A stretch of 64,000 nt of DNA from Argopecten irradians (taxonomy: Eukaryota > Mollusca > Bivalvia > Pectinida > Pectinidae): positions 22,220,362-22,284,361 of the forward strand of contig NC_091142.1 of assembly GCF_041381155.1 (NCBI RefSeq). Direction: 5' to 3'. The translations under genes and the position numbers were made by a program. Within the stretch, counting starts at the first letter, position 1. Every line of letters begins with the position of its first letter. Positions 57,901 through 64,000 of this stretch are shown here, piece after piece. Below the pieces are notes generated by a model that was not told the origin of the DNA, did not search any database, and saw only the letters and a program-made list of their open reading frames with translations.

Positions 57901-59853
57901 GGATTCCAAAATGGATTTCAGTTTTAAATGTTCTTGTGTTCTTGTCTTTGATCAAAGTCTTCATGGATGTTTGGTAACATAATTGCGTTATTCAAATTGC
58001 CTTCTTTATTGTCCACTTTAATATATTCCACAATTTCTCCGTTGCTGCTTATAACAATGCTCTTCTGTCTTACCCAACATAGAATATTATTACTGTTTAT
58101 TGATTATACTGGAGAGACAAAAGAATGATGGATGACATTAGATATAATCGGCTATAAAACCTATAACGTAGTATCCAATGATATTGAACATTGTTTTCTT
58201 TTGGGTTTTTTTTCTATAGGTGTTAAGTGTTACCTGAACACTCTCGGGAGTGATTGGAAGGTTAACAATTCTCCTCGATGATTGATAGTATGCTGCACGA
58301 ACAATATGTTTCAGTAATGTAAATTTGTTTTGTAAAGGGAGACAGAGACCTGTCCTTTGTACGTTCGAAGGAAATCTCTGTGGGTTTACGCAGCAACGTA
58401 ATGATACGAACAACTGGGTATTAGCTAAAGGAGATAAGGGTCGATTTCCACAGCGGCCAATGGTGGATCACACTGCTGGTTTTAAAGGTATGTATCCCTA
58501 GGTGTACAGTTATCTTATCAGTGGTCTACAGTTAACATATATAAAATTCGTTGAATTGTAAAGAATTTTGTAACACACTGCAGTCAAAACACCAAGATAC
58601 CGTTTTGGCCTCAAGGGACCGCCAAGTGGTACAGATGTTCCGACATATTTTCGGTAGCAGAGGCGAATTTTTAAGCCCATTAGGGGCAATTGCTAAGATC
58701 TTACTATAGGTCGGTGTTTTTCTCCGGGTACCCCAGATTTCTTGTTGCCAAATCCAAACTAGGTACATTATGTATAAGATAGCGTTGACTTTGTACTGTA
58801 TTGTCTATGCATTTTTATAAACAATTATAATGTAATTAACATCCAAAACTATGTGTCAATAATCTTGAACAGCATTTACATGCTCAGATGACATCGATTA
58901 CAGGTTCTGTAGCAATGACATCTATACTTAGCTCTATAATATAAACATTTTAATACATTGAATCAATTCCTTTTTGTGTAAAGTTATGTGAATATCTTAT
59001 TTCTATCCTTTTAAGCAATATGTATATGACCCTGGCTGTTAATAGGACGTTAACATAATAAACTAAACCAATCCAAATTTTTAATCTGTAACAATATAAG
59101 AGCGTGTCTGTTTTTCTTATTTTGTTAGGGAGGGGTCATTTTTTCGTAGCTGAGACAACACGATTTAACCGTATCGGCGACACAGCGATAATCACTACGA
59201 AACCAATATATCCCATACATGTCACATTGAACCAATGTCTGACGTTCTGGGTCAGAGGTATTGGTCGAGATAGTTCCCATCTAGATGTAGTCCTCCGATC
59301 TCCTACTCACACTGAGAAACTCTTCACGGTATACGTCGACAGTGTGGAGATGGCCTGGCAAGAGTATAGTTCTACATTTCAGTCGGTGGATCCCTACCAG
59401 GTAATTCATATGTGATGCTTGATAATTACATTTTTCCGTTTTTATTTCAAAATTCGTTCGTGTAGAAATTACAATTAACAGTGGAAAAAATAGGGATGGG
59501 TTTATTATCACAACTTACTGTTTCACCAGTATATTTTGTTTGTCACCTATTATATTATAAATGGATACATGTGTATATGATCTTTAACAGTACTGTATTT
59601 AAAACTAAATAAACAAACAATTGATTATATATTTTTGTATATATTACATCATATTTTTATGTCTGTTTAAAATTATATTTATTCATCATTGTATGATATC
59701 AAAATCCATTCAGTGAATTTAATACATTGTAATAAAATGTGGATATATCCCTTTCTGTTGTAGGTTTCATTTGAGTATGTAGTCGGCGAGAGTTTTGGTA
59801 GTTCAGTTGCTTTGGATGACGTATCAATTCAAGCCGGACCATGTGTGTTGTAA
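45911..59853 (+). CDS. Secreted modular astacin metalloprotease (astacin-TSP1-WSC-like-TSP1-CUB-CCP-MAM), 17 exons
   Basis: A zinc endopeptidase of the astacin (M12A) family, about 924 residues. Order: signal peptide (1-18), His-rich stretch, propeptide with aspartate-switch motif YQGDID (about 74-79), protease domain (about 94-279) with HELMHVLGFFHEQTRPDRD as the zinc and catalytic motif and four Cys in astacin spacing, a Thr/Pro-rich linker, TSP1 (about 363-408), a Cys domain resembling WSC-type carbohydrate-binding modules (about 411-507), TSP1 (509-565), CUB (570-686), CCP/sushi (690-750) and MAM (about 760-922). The Met-turn reads SVLHY where the family has SxMHY. Most downstream junctions are phase 1. 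Exons: 45911-45979, 46436-46472, 46852-46947, 48085-48134, 48593-48667, about 50811-50928, 52367-52545, 52995-53210, 53943-54332, 54831-55124, 55479-55652, 56216-56409, 56917-57085, 57582-57785, 58338-58487, 59129-59400, 59764-59853. The exon 5/6 junction is unresolved. Confidence 0.88.
46436..46472 (+). CDS. Astacin gene exon 2 (His-rich propeptide segment)
   Basis: 37 bp between acceptor TTTTTCAG and donor GTAAGT. It encodes LHQYHHHRHGTL, with six His in twelve residues, possibly metal-binding. The short length makes it easy to miss; the phases (0 in, 1 out) fit both neighbours. Confidence 0.7.
46852..46947 (+). CDS. Astacin gene exon 3 (propeptide)
   Basis: 96 bp, acceptor TATTTCAG, donor GTAAGT, phase 1 in and out. 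It encodes the propeptide helix region (VLEKLRSISHWLDGRPDTTA). Confidence 0.75.
48085..48134 (+). CDS. Astacin gene exon 4 (aspartate switch)
   Basis: 50 bp, acceptor TTTTACAG, donor GTGAGT. It encodes AAGLNLYQGDIDGFNPT. The Gly-Asp of YQGDI corresponds to the astacin aspartate switch that occupies the zinc in the zymogen. Confidence 0.78.
48593..48667 (+). CDS. Astacin gene exon 5 (start of protease domain)
   Basis: 75 bp, 25 codons, acceptor GTTATAG, donor GTGAGT. RLWNTRVVPYVIDAYS matches the N-terminal strand of the astacin domain. It exits in phase 0, which does not fit the best acceptors of exon 6. Confidence 0.82.
48771..48930. mobile_element. Probable mariner-like MITE in astacin gene intron
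   Basis: It is bounded by TA at 48769-48770 and 48931-48932. The ends are CAGAGGGACCCACTT and GGTTTTCGCTG with subterminal GGTTATATTG / CAATATAACC inverted motifs. Confidence 0.5.
50811..50928 (+). CDS. Astacin gene exon 6 (protease domain)
   Basis: It encodes TSEEQVILAAIEEYHQKTCI then RFVPRTNEVDYIRLTKLD and leaves in phase 2 at donor GTAAGT. The start is uncertain. AG at 50810 or 50817 would need phase 1 or 2 from exon 5. AG at 50824 or 50827 keeps phase 0 but loses four or five residues that family spacing expects. Confidence 0.72.
50953..51060. mobile_element. Short foldback element
   Basis: Inverted arms GACACCATAAAACTC..AGACAGATTT and AAATCTGTCTGGGTAAGTTT TATGGTGCC. It lies directly before the MITE at 51099. 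Confidence 0.6.
51099..51450. mobile_element. TIR MITE, second copy, in astacin gene intron
   Basis: It starts AAGATGCTCCACCGCCGACA and ends GTTGGCGGTGGATCATCTT, flanked by TA on both sides (51097-51098, 51451-51452), suggesting a Tc1/mariner-type target. The interior is homologous to 44484-44762. Confidence 0.8.
51525..51680. mobile_element. Palindromic TIR element, about 48-bp arms
   Basis: CAGTTGTTTCATGAATTTTC, AGTCAACAATCAAGACTCTT left, and AAGAGTTTTGACTGTTGCCT, GCATGAAACAACTG right. The GC-rich middle (GGGACCAACCCGAGG) is also partly palindromic. Confidence 0.7.
52367..52545 (+). CDS. Astacin gene exon 7 (zinc site)
   Basis: 179 bp, acceptor TTTACAG, donor GTAAAT. It holds GCYSKIGRVGGAQNVSL, a conserved Cys, and HELMHVLGFFHEQTRPDRD: three zinc-ligand His, the catalytic Glu and the family-specific RxDRD tail. 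Confidence 0.9.
52995..53210 (+). CDS. Astacin gene exon 8 (Met-turn and end of protease domain)
   Basis: 216 bp, acceptor ATTGTAG, donor GTATGT. It contains YDYGSVLHYG, where the family has SxMHY, then the TLGQRDGFSYLDLQRIHLLY end of the domain and the last Cys. Confidence 0.9.
53943..54332 (+). CDS. Astacin gene exon 9 (Thr/Pro linker and TSP1-1)
   Basis: 390 bp, phase 1-1. About 80 residues rich in Thr, Pro and Ser, likely O-glycosylated, are followed by a thrombospondin type 1 repeat (WSQWSVWSFC, six Cys). Donor GTACGC is acceptable but not strong. Confidence 0.83.
54831..55124 (+). CDS. Astacin gene exon 10 (WSC-like Cys domain)
   Basis: 294 bp, phase 1-1, acceptor TTCATTCAG. The LGCWRN..PSVEGQYPTLLD..KCADVAS..FAVFNNGVC..KYGPSTLC pattern occurs widely in cnidarian and mollusc extracellular proteins and resembles WSC-type carbohydrate-binding modules. 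The domain identity is from memory. Confidence 0.8.
55479..55652 (+). CDS. Astacin gene exon 11 (TSP1-2)
   Basis: 174 bp, phase 1-1. A complete thrombospondin type 1 repeat: WGPWTDWTQCTQMCNGGRKY, RYRYC, ..QDCNIQPCPG, with six Cys and a layered W/R core. Confidence 0.9.
56216..56409 (+). CDS. Astacin gene exon 12 (CUB, first half)
   Basis: 194 bp, phase 1 in and 0 out, donor GTTAGT. KCGVKYHTGLPGTSGIIDVG, then MRCEYEI and ISVSITRIDLEY, are CUB strands; the Cys pair C..C is present. Confidence 0.82.
56917..57085 (+). CDS. Astacin gene exon 13 (CUB, second half)
   Basis: 169 bp, phase 0 in and 1 out. LFDGPDDNATFLGAHCGTVP then NKMYLKFQTDETTTGTGFTV is the typical end of a CUB domain. Confidence 0.87.
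57582..57785 (+). CDS. Astacin gene exon 14 (CCP/sushi)
   Basis: 204 bp, phase 1-1. One complement control protein module with four Cys (SCIQPRRPGHGRLIGDS, FECDQSYNLIGSPSVIC, WSDDFPSC). It ends in a basic stretch, TTKRKA. Confidence 0.87.
58338..58487 (+). CDS. Astacin gene exon 15 (MAM, first part)
   Basis: 150 bp, phase 1-1. LCTFEGNLCGFTQQRNDTNN, then W..PMVDHTAGFK, begins a MAM domain. The acceptor at 58336-58337 (TTTTGTAAAG) was chosen because the stronger AG at 58314 does not keep phase with exon 14. Confidence 0.78.
59018..59065 (+). mobile_element. SINE tail remnant in astacin intron 15
   Basis: ATATGACCCTGGCTGTTAAT AGGACGTTAAC followed by A-rich sequence; only the 3' tip of the SINE, close upstream of exon 16. 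Confidence 0.6.
59129..59400 (+). CDS. Astacin gene exon 16 (MAM, middle)
   Basis: 272 bp, phase 1 in and 0 out. GRGHFFVAETTRFNRIGDTA, then CLTFWVRGIGRDSSHLDVVL, is MAM core. Confidence 0.88.
59764..59853 (+). CDS. Astacin gene exon 17 (MAM end, stop)
   Basis: 29 codons and TAA. VSFEYVVGESFGSSVALDDV SIQ..C is the final MAM strand pair; the protein ends three residues after its last Cys, with no GPI or membrane signal. An AATAAA follows at 60048. Confidence 0.88.
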   Translation, partial: VSFEYVVGESFGSSVALDDVSIQAGPCVL

Positions 59854-60047
59854 ACGTTATCATTTCTGCTTTGATGAATCTCATATCAGCAATAGACACA
59901 GCAATATATTTTACGTGAAAATAATTAAAAGAAATGGTAAAAAATGAATACGTTCCCCTCATTGAATGTGTATAAGCGTCGTGTTTCTAATTTGTATGTA
60001 ATGTTTATTCGACAACAGCTATACCGCTGAAGTAGTAGTCAGTATTT

Positions 60048-60053
60048 AATAAA
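60048..60053 (+). promoter_or_regulatory. Candidate polyadenylation signal, astacin gene
   Basis: AATAAA 195 bp after the stop codon, followed by a GT-rich stretch (ATATCTGTGTGTTTC) about 35 bp on, a fitting cleavage context. Confidence 0.5.
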
Positions 60054-60109
60054 AACGAGAACAAGTTAAAAGATTTATAACAATATCTGTGTGTTTCTTG
60101 ATATTTCAT

Positions 60110-60592
60110 TTAGCGTTCGTCCCCTTGCGGAAGGTTCTGGGTTCTGTCACTTAAACACTTAGACACACCATATTTTAGAGTGTTAGTTTCCGCTTCCGCT
60201 CAGCATAAAGGAATTAGGACAAATCGGGTATACCTGTCATTCCGTGTGGAGAAAGGAGGAGGGCACAGTCTCGAGTAGAGGTTGTAACCTAAATCTTGAC
60301 TACTTGACGATAAACAACCATCAAACAAAAACAAAAAGAATACACAGTGTACCTGCACTGTGTGCACTGTGACCTTTTGGAGTGTACACGAGTCGGTCGG
60401 TGTCTTCGGTTTTATGTCTAAGTGAGGTAGCACTATAAATAAGGGCAACATTTCTGCTATTGCAAGGACGCACAACACAACGAAACCGCATAGCCAAAAC
60501 ATACAAAGACATAAACACAATCTACCCATTTCAAACAGAGATCATCCTTAAAATGAACTTAGCTGTGAATAGGACGCAAATCTGCATAAACC
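60110..60592 (+). mobile_element. Decayed SINE downstream of the astacin gene
   Basis: tRNA-like block (TAGCGTTCGTCCCCTTGCGG AAGG), TCTTCGGTTTTATG..TAGCACTATAAATAAGGGC and tail CTGTGAATAGGACGC in order, with an insert at about 60229-60380 between core pieces. The minus-strand open frames here are meaningless. Confidence 0.7.
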
Positions 60593-62264
60593 ATACCATA
60601 ATGTGATCCTCAGATGTTATACATATAGCTTTTTCTACACCTGTCTGTTGAATATGACATCGGAGTTCTTTGTTTTACCGAAGAGACATTGTCACATAAA
60701 CCATGAAAATGTTACTTTCATCTATACTTTGACCCCATGCATAAACATATGTTTAGAGGATCTTGTTGCATAACATACAGTCGACTCTGTCTTATCCGAA
60801 ATCTACCCTTTCATGAACTCTGATGAAACCCGCAACAAATAATTCAATTACAAAAATAGACTTTTTCCATTCAACTTGGTTCTCTTGTGTTATTCTTGGT
60901 ATTATTGTAATCCAAAAACGATATACATGCGTATTCACTAGAATTTTGGAACTCTTGATATAATAAAATAATAATATTTGAACTCACTAGATTGGCAAAT
61001 AACAACAAAACGCATTTTAACGATATAATTATGCATAATTTAATAAAACTTTATGACAGTTTTCGATGTACGATGAACATACTTTGTTAAGAGAATTAAC
61101 GAAACATTATATTTATACTTTGACCTAAAATATAATTAGCTAAATAGTATTCAAGTTTAGACAGAGAATACAGGTTAAATACATTACATATATATAACTA
61201 ACACAACGAGTCTCACATGAAGAGACAGTTCCGATTAAAAGCTTTACATTTGACAATGAGATATCATTGTGTATAACTGCCACTTTATGAAATAAATCGA
61301 TATTGTATTAGAGTGATATAAGATAAGGAAATCATACTCATTATTATAATTCTAAGCTATAAATAGGCTAAGCAATTAAAACAAAACCACGACAATTTTT
61401 TGTCGATCGTAACGTTGATGCTACATTTGTACACATAATATATCACGAAATAAGCAATGCATGCACAGATATTGTATTTGTCCATACCTACATGTTTATG
61501 CTCATATATGAATTCACACGGTACATTATATATATATTACTTCTTTATGAGCATAATAGTATACTTTTATACGACGAGAACAAGCGTTTACAAGGGACTT
61601 TTACACATCTCATGTACAAATTGTTATGGGGAAAATACATATTGTAGTATATTGTAGTTAGTAATCAAATGTAAACAATATAATCGCCAAAAACTGTTTA
61701 GCAACTGAGTCCTCCTCTTGGTTTTGCAGAAATGCCACCACGGTTTGATCATAAATAAAAATGTCAATCGGCGCCAGCGGTAATGCCCCTATCTAAAACC
61801 TCTGTGGCTAATATGTACATTGTTCATATACCATGTATTCTTCGACAACAACGAAGTTTTGTAATCCGTCAAATATAGTGCGAATAATCCTATAATGTCT
61901 TACAAAATGTCATCATCAGATGCAAAGTTGTGTCGACAGAATCCTGTATCGCTTTATCAGATCTATTTATTGTAGGTCATTTCCTCCGAAAATATCCAAA
62001 ATTGGTATATTTAAAACATATTGTAACATACATGTCGAAATCAGGTGAAAAAGTTTGCTCAAACGAATTTCTCCATCACTATATTTCTCTTTATCCTTGA
62101 TAATCACTTGCTTCATGCTGTTTTAACAGCACAATAATTCCATTTTGAATATCCCTCGCACTTCATCTGATGATAAGTTATAACTATCGACTAGTTAATA
62201 AATCCAAACAGTATTATTTTCCAGGTACCGGTGGCGTAGTTTTGTGGTTATATAGAAGCAAAAG
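60593..62264. other. Intergenic AT-rich DNA
   Basis: A mariner-like end (CAGTCGACTCTGTCTTATCC) may lie at about 60779, without a visible partner. Nothing else is seen. Confidence 0.35.
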
Positions 62265-62434
62265 TTATAAATGAGTTGTCTCGAACTTCTCCGAGAGTGA
62301 CTGCCAATCACCGATTTCAATCAGCTCGTTGATCTCCGACTTAATGAGGGTATCATCAGGGGCGATAACTTCTGCCATAAAATTTACCCGTTTTCCCTTC
62401 GTCCAACTGAAGCTATTGTCAAAACAAAGACAAT
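62265..62434 (-). CDS. C-terminal exon of a SEC14-like protein (GOLD domain end)
   Basis: A minus-strand exon with a strong acceptor (TTTTCTTTTCTTTTCTCCAG) encoding two bases plus 55 codons and TAA. CFDNSFSWTKGKRVNFMAEV IAPDD lines up with the end of the GOLD domain in SEC14-like proteins such as SEC14L2 (RFDNTYS..KKVNFTVEVLLPD, from memory). These proteins bind lipids in a CRAL-TRIO pocket and use GOLD for protein contacts in the cytosol or at membranes. A 28-residue acidic tail (LIKSEINELIEIGDWQSLSE, then KFETTHL) follows the domain. The rest of the gene should lie to the right, beyond 64000. The related exon at 63525-63637 enters in the same phase. Confidence 0.65.
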
Positions 62435-63524
62435 CTGGAGAAAAGAAAAGAAAACAAACAACTAGAAAACAATTGTGAAATTTAGTTTCAGGATTGTGTA
62501 AGTTATAAAGCTGATAATGGTAAATAACTCAAGTTTAGATATACTGTTCGCTTGTCATCATTTGTTGTCTAATATAAAAAACAATGTGTTGTAAATAAAA
62601 TTAAAGACCTATAAAAGTTGTCAAATACAGAATAGGATACAATGTAATATTTGTTTAATTATCCATTGATCAATATTCCTTCAGATTTAAATTGAACTTC
62701 ACCGAAGCAAACATAATAGTGTTCTAACCGATACTCATCATATTTACCATGGTAACCATAGTATATTCCAATCTCAATTTTTATTTAAATGTACAACCTA
62801 TTATAGAAAATGCATCGGCCTGATAATAAATACATTTGTATAGATGTAACCAATATCATATAAAATAAGATTTTTATTAAATAGTATATATATTCATTAC
62901 AACAGTTCCTGTAATTACCCTTAATAATGTGCTTATTATAATTTGTGCATTTGTGTATCTATATACACGACAAACACAATATAAAACATCAAAATTACAT
63001 ACAAGAAGTGAACGTAGTAAATGATAATAACTAAACAAATACAACAAAATGAACTAACATCATCGTTAGGTAAGATTGATATGTGTAGGTTTTTTTTTCT
63101 ATGATCTTCGGGAAATAGCATTGAGGTTTACAAAGTTCACAACAAATTAGAATACTGAGCAAAACATACAAAACGAATTGTAATCTTCATACTTTCATAA
63201 ATTAAAGTAGGATTGAATTATTCAGAAACATTTTTTTAATTATGCAAGATTACCTATGAATTCACTAATCAATATTTGAAGATAAAAAATCTGATTAATC
63301 TGTCTATGTAATGTGATTTTTTTATTTCCTTTTATCTCCGTTATTGAAAGGCGGCTCAAACTTAAATTTTAAATTACGTTATTCTGTAGTCAGTTGATGA
63401 CATAAAAATATACAACATTATAAATCGAGAGGCACGAAATGTATCGTTTTCCGAAGTACTGCCTAGCAGTTACAAACTTAACACCGTACAACACCACATG
63501 CTCAAAAGAATACGATACCAACAC
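62435..63524. other. DNA between the two GOLD-type exons
   Basis: No exon is recognised on either strand; a polypyrimidine tract for the 62265-62434 exon lies directly next to it. Confidence 0.4.
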
Positions 63525-63637
63525 TTAAGGTTCTCGAACACCTATACTTGTACTTGTTGACATAAAGAAGACTTCGGCAGAATAATGAATTTTCTTTGAT
63601 TTAAACCAACTAAATCTATTGTTGAAAATTACTACAT
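63525..63637 (-). CDS. Second, shorter GOLD-type terminal exon (alternative last exon or decayed duplicate)
   Basis: A minus-strand exon after acceptor CATTTCCTGTTTCAG: two bases plus 36 codons and TAA. VVIFNNRFSWFKSKKIHYSA EV aligns without gaps to the exon at 62265-62434 (F-N/D-N, FSW, K-x-K, AEV), with the same entry phase, then diverges and stops about 17 residues later without the PDD segment or acidic tail. It could be a mutually exclusive last exon, the last exon of a separate tandem gene copy, or a relic. The open frame continues upstream of the acceptor to 63893, but that part shows no GOLD similarity. Confidence 0.4.
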
Positions 63638-64000
63638 CTGAAACAGGAAATGAACATTTGACGCACACATGTTGAATTTTACTGCACATAAGACACACAT
63701 CACTAATTACAGACAAAGAGAATGAGTGTTCCTTCAATGTTACCATAGCTGTATCTCTACCATTGTCTTCGGGAGACAAAGGAGAAACACTCATAGTATC
63801 ACTGAAGCATAGCAAATGCAATAAAAACTTTTTCAACTCGATGTCGATTGAAACGTGGAAACACTTTAATGATTCGACTTTTGAAATTAACATATATAAT
63901 AGGAAGTTCTACACTTCGAATTAAACAGGAATATCGAGTTAACGAAGTTCAGCATGTGTACCGAAAATATTAGTAAATCATGTTAACATATGACATAATA
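63638..64000. other. Window end, upstream of the second GOLD-type exon
   Basis: The minus-strand frame stays open to 63893 but shows no domain, apart from two Cys-x2-Cys pairs (DVCLMCSKIQHVCVKC). Confidence 0.3.

Noticed and set aside
63525-63893. A 122-codon single-exon gene on the minus strand
   Set aside because: The GOLD-like part starts exactly at a strong acceptor; the upstream part of the open frame has no similarity and is probably intron.

Overview
The window is animal genomic DNA, most likely from a bivalve mollusc. The genes are split by GT-AG introns, the sequence is AT-rich, and about a quarter to a third of it is interspersed repeats of kinds typical of bivalves: tRNA-related SINEs with a deeply conserved core, Helentron-like elements with tandem-repeat cores, and small terminal-inverted-repeat elements. 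Expanded Shaw-like potassium channels and modular astacin proteases also fit a lophotrochozoan. There is no bacterial-style operon, CRISPR array, rRNA gene or free-standing tRNA gene. No search was run, so all family names rest on motifs read by eye.

Layout. 1-1630: the 3' part of an unidentified minus-strand gene. A clean 33-codon exon (1529-1629) is followed by a zinc-finger-like exon (ending at 999) and then a lysine/glutamate-rich, interrupted frame. The intron between the two exons is almost entirely one SINE. 1640-9380: repeats and unassigned DNA. 9387-14001: Shaw-like Kv channel gene A (two exons), whose intron holds several SINEs and, on the minus strand, a broken tyrosine-recombinase/DUF3504 fossil. 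14000-33200: a repeat-rich intergenic stretch with two Helentron-like tandem arrays, a second Helentron-like family inside a foldback element, and nested insertions in SINEs. 33216-38511: Kv channel gene B, with the same two-exon structure as gene A. 38512-45850: repeats, including a well-formed Mutator-type MITE. 45911-59853: a 17-exon secreted astacin metalloprotease gene. 60100-62260: a decayed SINE and unassigned DNA. 62265-63637: two related minus-strand terminal exons of SEC14-like GOLD type, whose gene body lies beyond the right edge.

How the genes work. The two Kv genes encode tetrameric voltage-gated K+ channel subunits with a zinc-binding T1 domain. They are tandem paralogues sharing an intron between T1 and S1, and both have a reduced S4 charge ladder and a changed S6 hinge, so their gating may differ from classical Shaw. 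The astacin protein is a secreted zymogen: signal peptide, aspartate-switch propeptide, zinc protease domain, Thr/Pro-rich linker, TSP1, a WSC-like Cys domain, TSP1, CUB, CCP and MAM. This is an extracellular-matrix or innate-defence type of architecture built mainly from phase 1-1 exon modules. The three loci show no sign of acting in one pathway.

Limits. Exon boundaries come from splice consensus and reading phase only. UTRs and promoters are guesses. One junction of the astacin gene (exon 5 to 6) does not keep phase with the obvious splice sites.
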